Positions 24,017 to 24,766 of a stretch of DNA of 24,766 bases are shown here, in pieces (the stretch's first letter is position 1; each line of letters begins with the position of its first letter). The notes beneath the pieces are model-generated. The model was not told the origin of the DNA. It saw only the letters and a program-made list of their open reading frames with translations, and did not search any database. A program made the translations under genes and the position numbers. The stretch is from CAVVEC01 sp963770485 (GTDB lineage Bacteria > Acidobacteriota > Terriglobia > Terriglobales > Acidobacteriaceae), in assembly GCA_963770485.1 (NCBI GenBank), contig CAVYPX010000008.1, positions 1 to 24,766 of the forward strand, in the 5' to 3' direction.

Positions 24017-24766
24017 CCGTAAAACAACTTTCTCTAATTTGAACTACATAAATCTACCCACCCTTTTTACAGCTAAACCCTACAATGAGATCAAATCTAT
24101 CCAAACCATAAAAAAAGCGTTACTTGTAGGCAATGAATAAGCATGGTGTACATTACTAAATCCGCTGGAATCTTAGTCAAAAGCTCGAGACATTTCAATT
24201 ACAGGTTCTAGGTGCCGGTTACCGATCCCGAATCCGATCACAGACCGGAACTGTGTTTTTGACAATCCGAATCCCCGGCCAGGACCGATACTGAATGTTG
24301 GTTCGTACACCGATTGCCAACTCTGTCCACGTCACACTACATTTCTCTCGTTCTTTCCTCGTTAGTTTTATTACGTCGTCGATCGTTTCTTCGGAAGTTC
24401 GGGCTGAAGCTCTGATGTCCCCCTGACCGCCCTCAGTTTTGACTGCCGCGTCCAACTCTTTATCTTTCATTAGAATAAGATTGTATCTATCCCCTAAGTT
24501 TACGTATTTCGCCTTAAACTATGTGAGAGCCAATTCTAAATTTCGGGCAAAAGGCGGTCGAAATTCCTCTGGACTATTCTTTTTCGGTGTGGTAGGTGCA
24601 TCTTGGGTAATTGCAAGGAATCATGGATTAAACGTTATGCATAAATTGTGTTATTATTACATTTCCGTGGGCCCGTCAGTTCCTTCTATTCGTCTCATGT
24701 GATATAGTGTATACGTCTGACTTGTCAAAAGATGGTTTCCATCTACTTGGTTTTGTCAGTCACTGG
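24017..24766. other. AT-rich segment of different composition
   Basis: From about 24020 to the right edge the sequence becomes much richer in A and T than the preceding 24 kb, most clearly at 24020-24200 and 24465-24766. No recognised gene, RNA, IS or terminal repeat is seen. Two short frames (minus 24219-24470, plus 24439-24702) overlap head to head. This may be an island, a different replicon or a foreign contig end. Confidence 0.7.
24219..24470 (-). CDS. Doubtful 83-residue ORF in the AT-rich tail
   Basis: Begins MKDKELDAAVKTEGGQGDIR and contains a charged stretch ETIDDVIKLTRKEREKCS. A TACAAT hexamer lies about 15 bases upstream, but no clear ribosome-binding site. I recognise no family. 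The composition is sensible for a protein up to about residue 55, less so after. Confidence 0.22.
   Translation of the reverse strand: MKDKELDAAVKTEGGQGDIRASARTSEETIDDVIKLTRKEREKCSVTWTELAIGVRTNIQYRSWPGIRIVKNTVPVCDRIRDR

Noticed and set aside
24439..24702. An 87-codon plus-strand frame in the AT-rich tail.
   Set aside because: No ribosome-binding site or domain, overlaps the minus-strand ORF, and the composition is not protein-like.

Overview
The window looks like chromosomal DNA from a soil-type Acidobacteriota bacterium (Koribacter/Terriglobia-like). This rests on fairly GC-rich, densely packed, mostly monocistronic genes, on the mix of secreted metallopeptidases, zinc-ribbon Ser/Thr kinase and DCC-LMF1 protein, and on a small exported protein with a '...FDTQTGQLCRTWDW' motif that I associate with that phylum. 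The phylum is an inference from gene style; no rRNA or tRNA is present.

Layout. 1-209: N-terminal part of an IS1182/DUF772-type transposase running off the left edge. 426-779: small exported protein. 986-1378: standalone Smr-domain protein on the minus strand with a clear intrinsic terminator. 1683-2823: hemB (porphobilinogen synthase) lacking its C-terminal end and running into an unrelated ORF. 3037-5514: mutS2. 5609-6973: secreted M24 Xaa-Pro aminopeptidase. 7244-7901: VapBC-type toxin-antitoxin pair. 7937-10663: membrane Ser/Thr kinase with an N-terminal zinc ribbon and a polytopic C-terminus. 10825-11781: MbfA-type rubrerythrin/VIT1 iron exporter. 11862-13667: DCC thioredoxin-like domain fused to lipase maturation factor (LMF1). 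13699-15024: membrane diguanylate cyclase. 15298-15885 and 15882-16211: two response-regulator genes, both truncated, meeting tail to tail. 16433-19063 and 19102-20535: divergent secreted metallopeptidases (M1 aminopeptidase; TPR plus gluzincin). 20615-21305: HigBA-like toxin-antitoxin pair. 21357-21683: unknown ORF. 21746-22963: kbl. 23162-24016: C-terminal half of histidine ammonia-lyase. 24017-24766: AT-rich DNA unlike the rest.

No single pathway ties the genes together. The most unusual property of the window is structural: three places (about 1.97 kb, 15.88 kb, 24.02 kb) where a conserved protein family stops abruptly inside its domain and different sequence begins. Either this chromosome has been repeatedly rearranged (an IS fragment and two toxin-antitoxin loci are nearby) or the contig carries mis-joins. 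The most interesting intact genes are the DCC-LMF1 fusion, the zinc-ribbon kinase with a multi-pass C-terminus, a diguanylate cyclase with an arginine-rich insert, and a MutS2 whose Smr domain lacks the usual LDLR-type motif.
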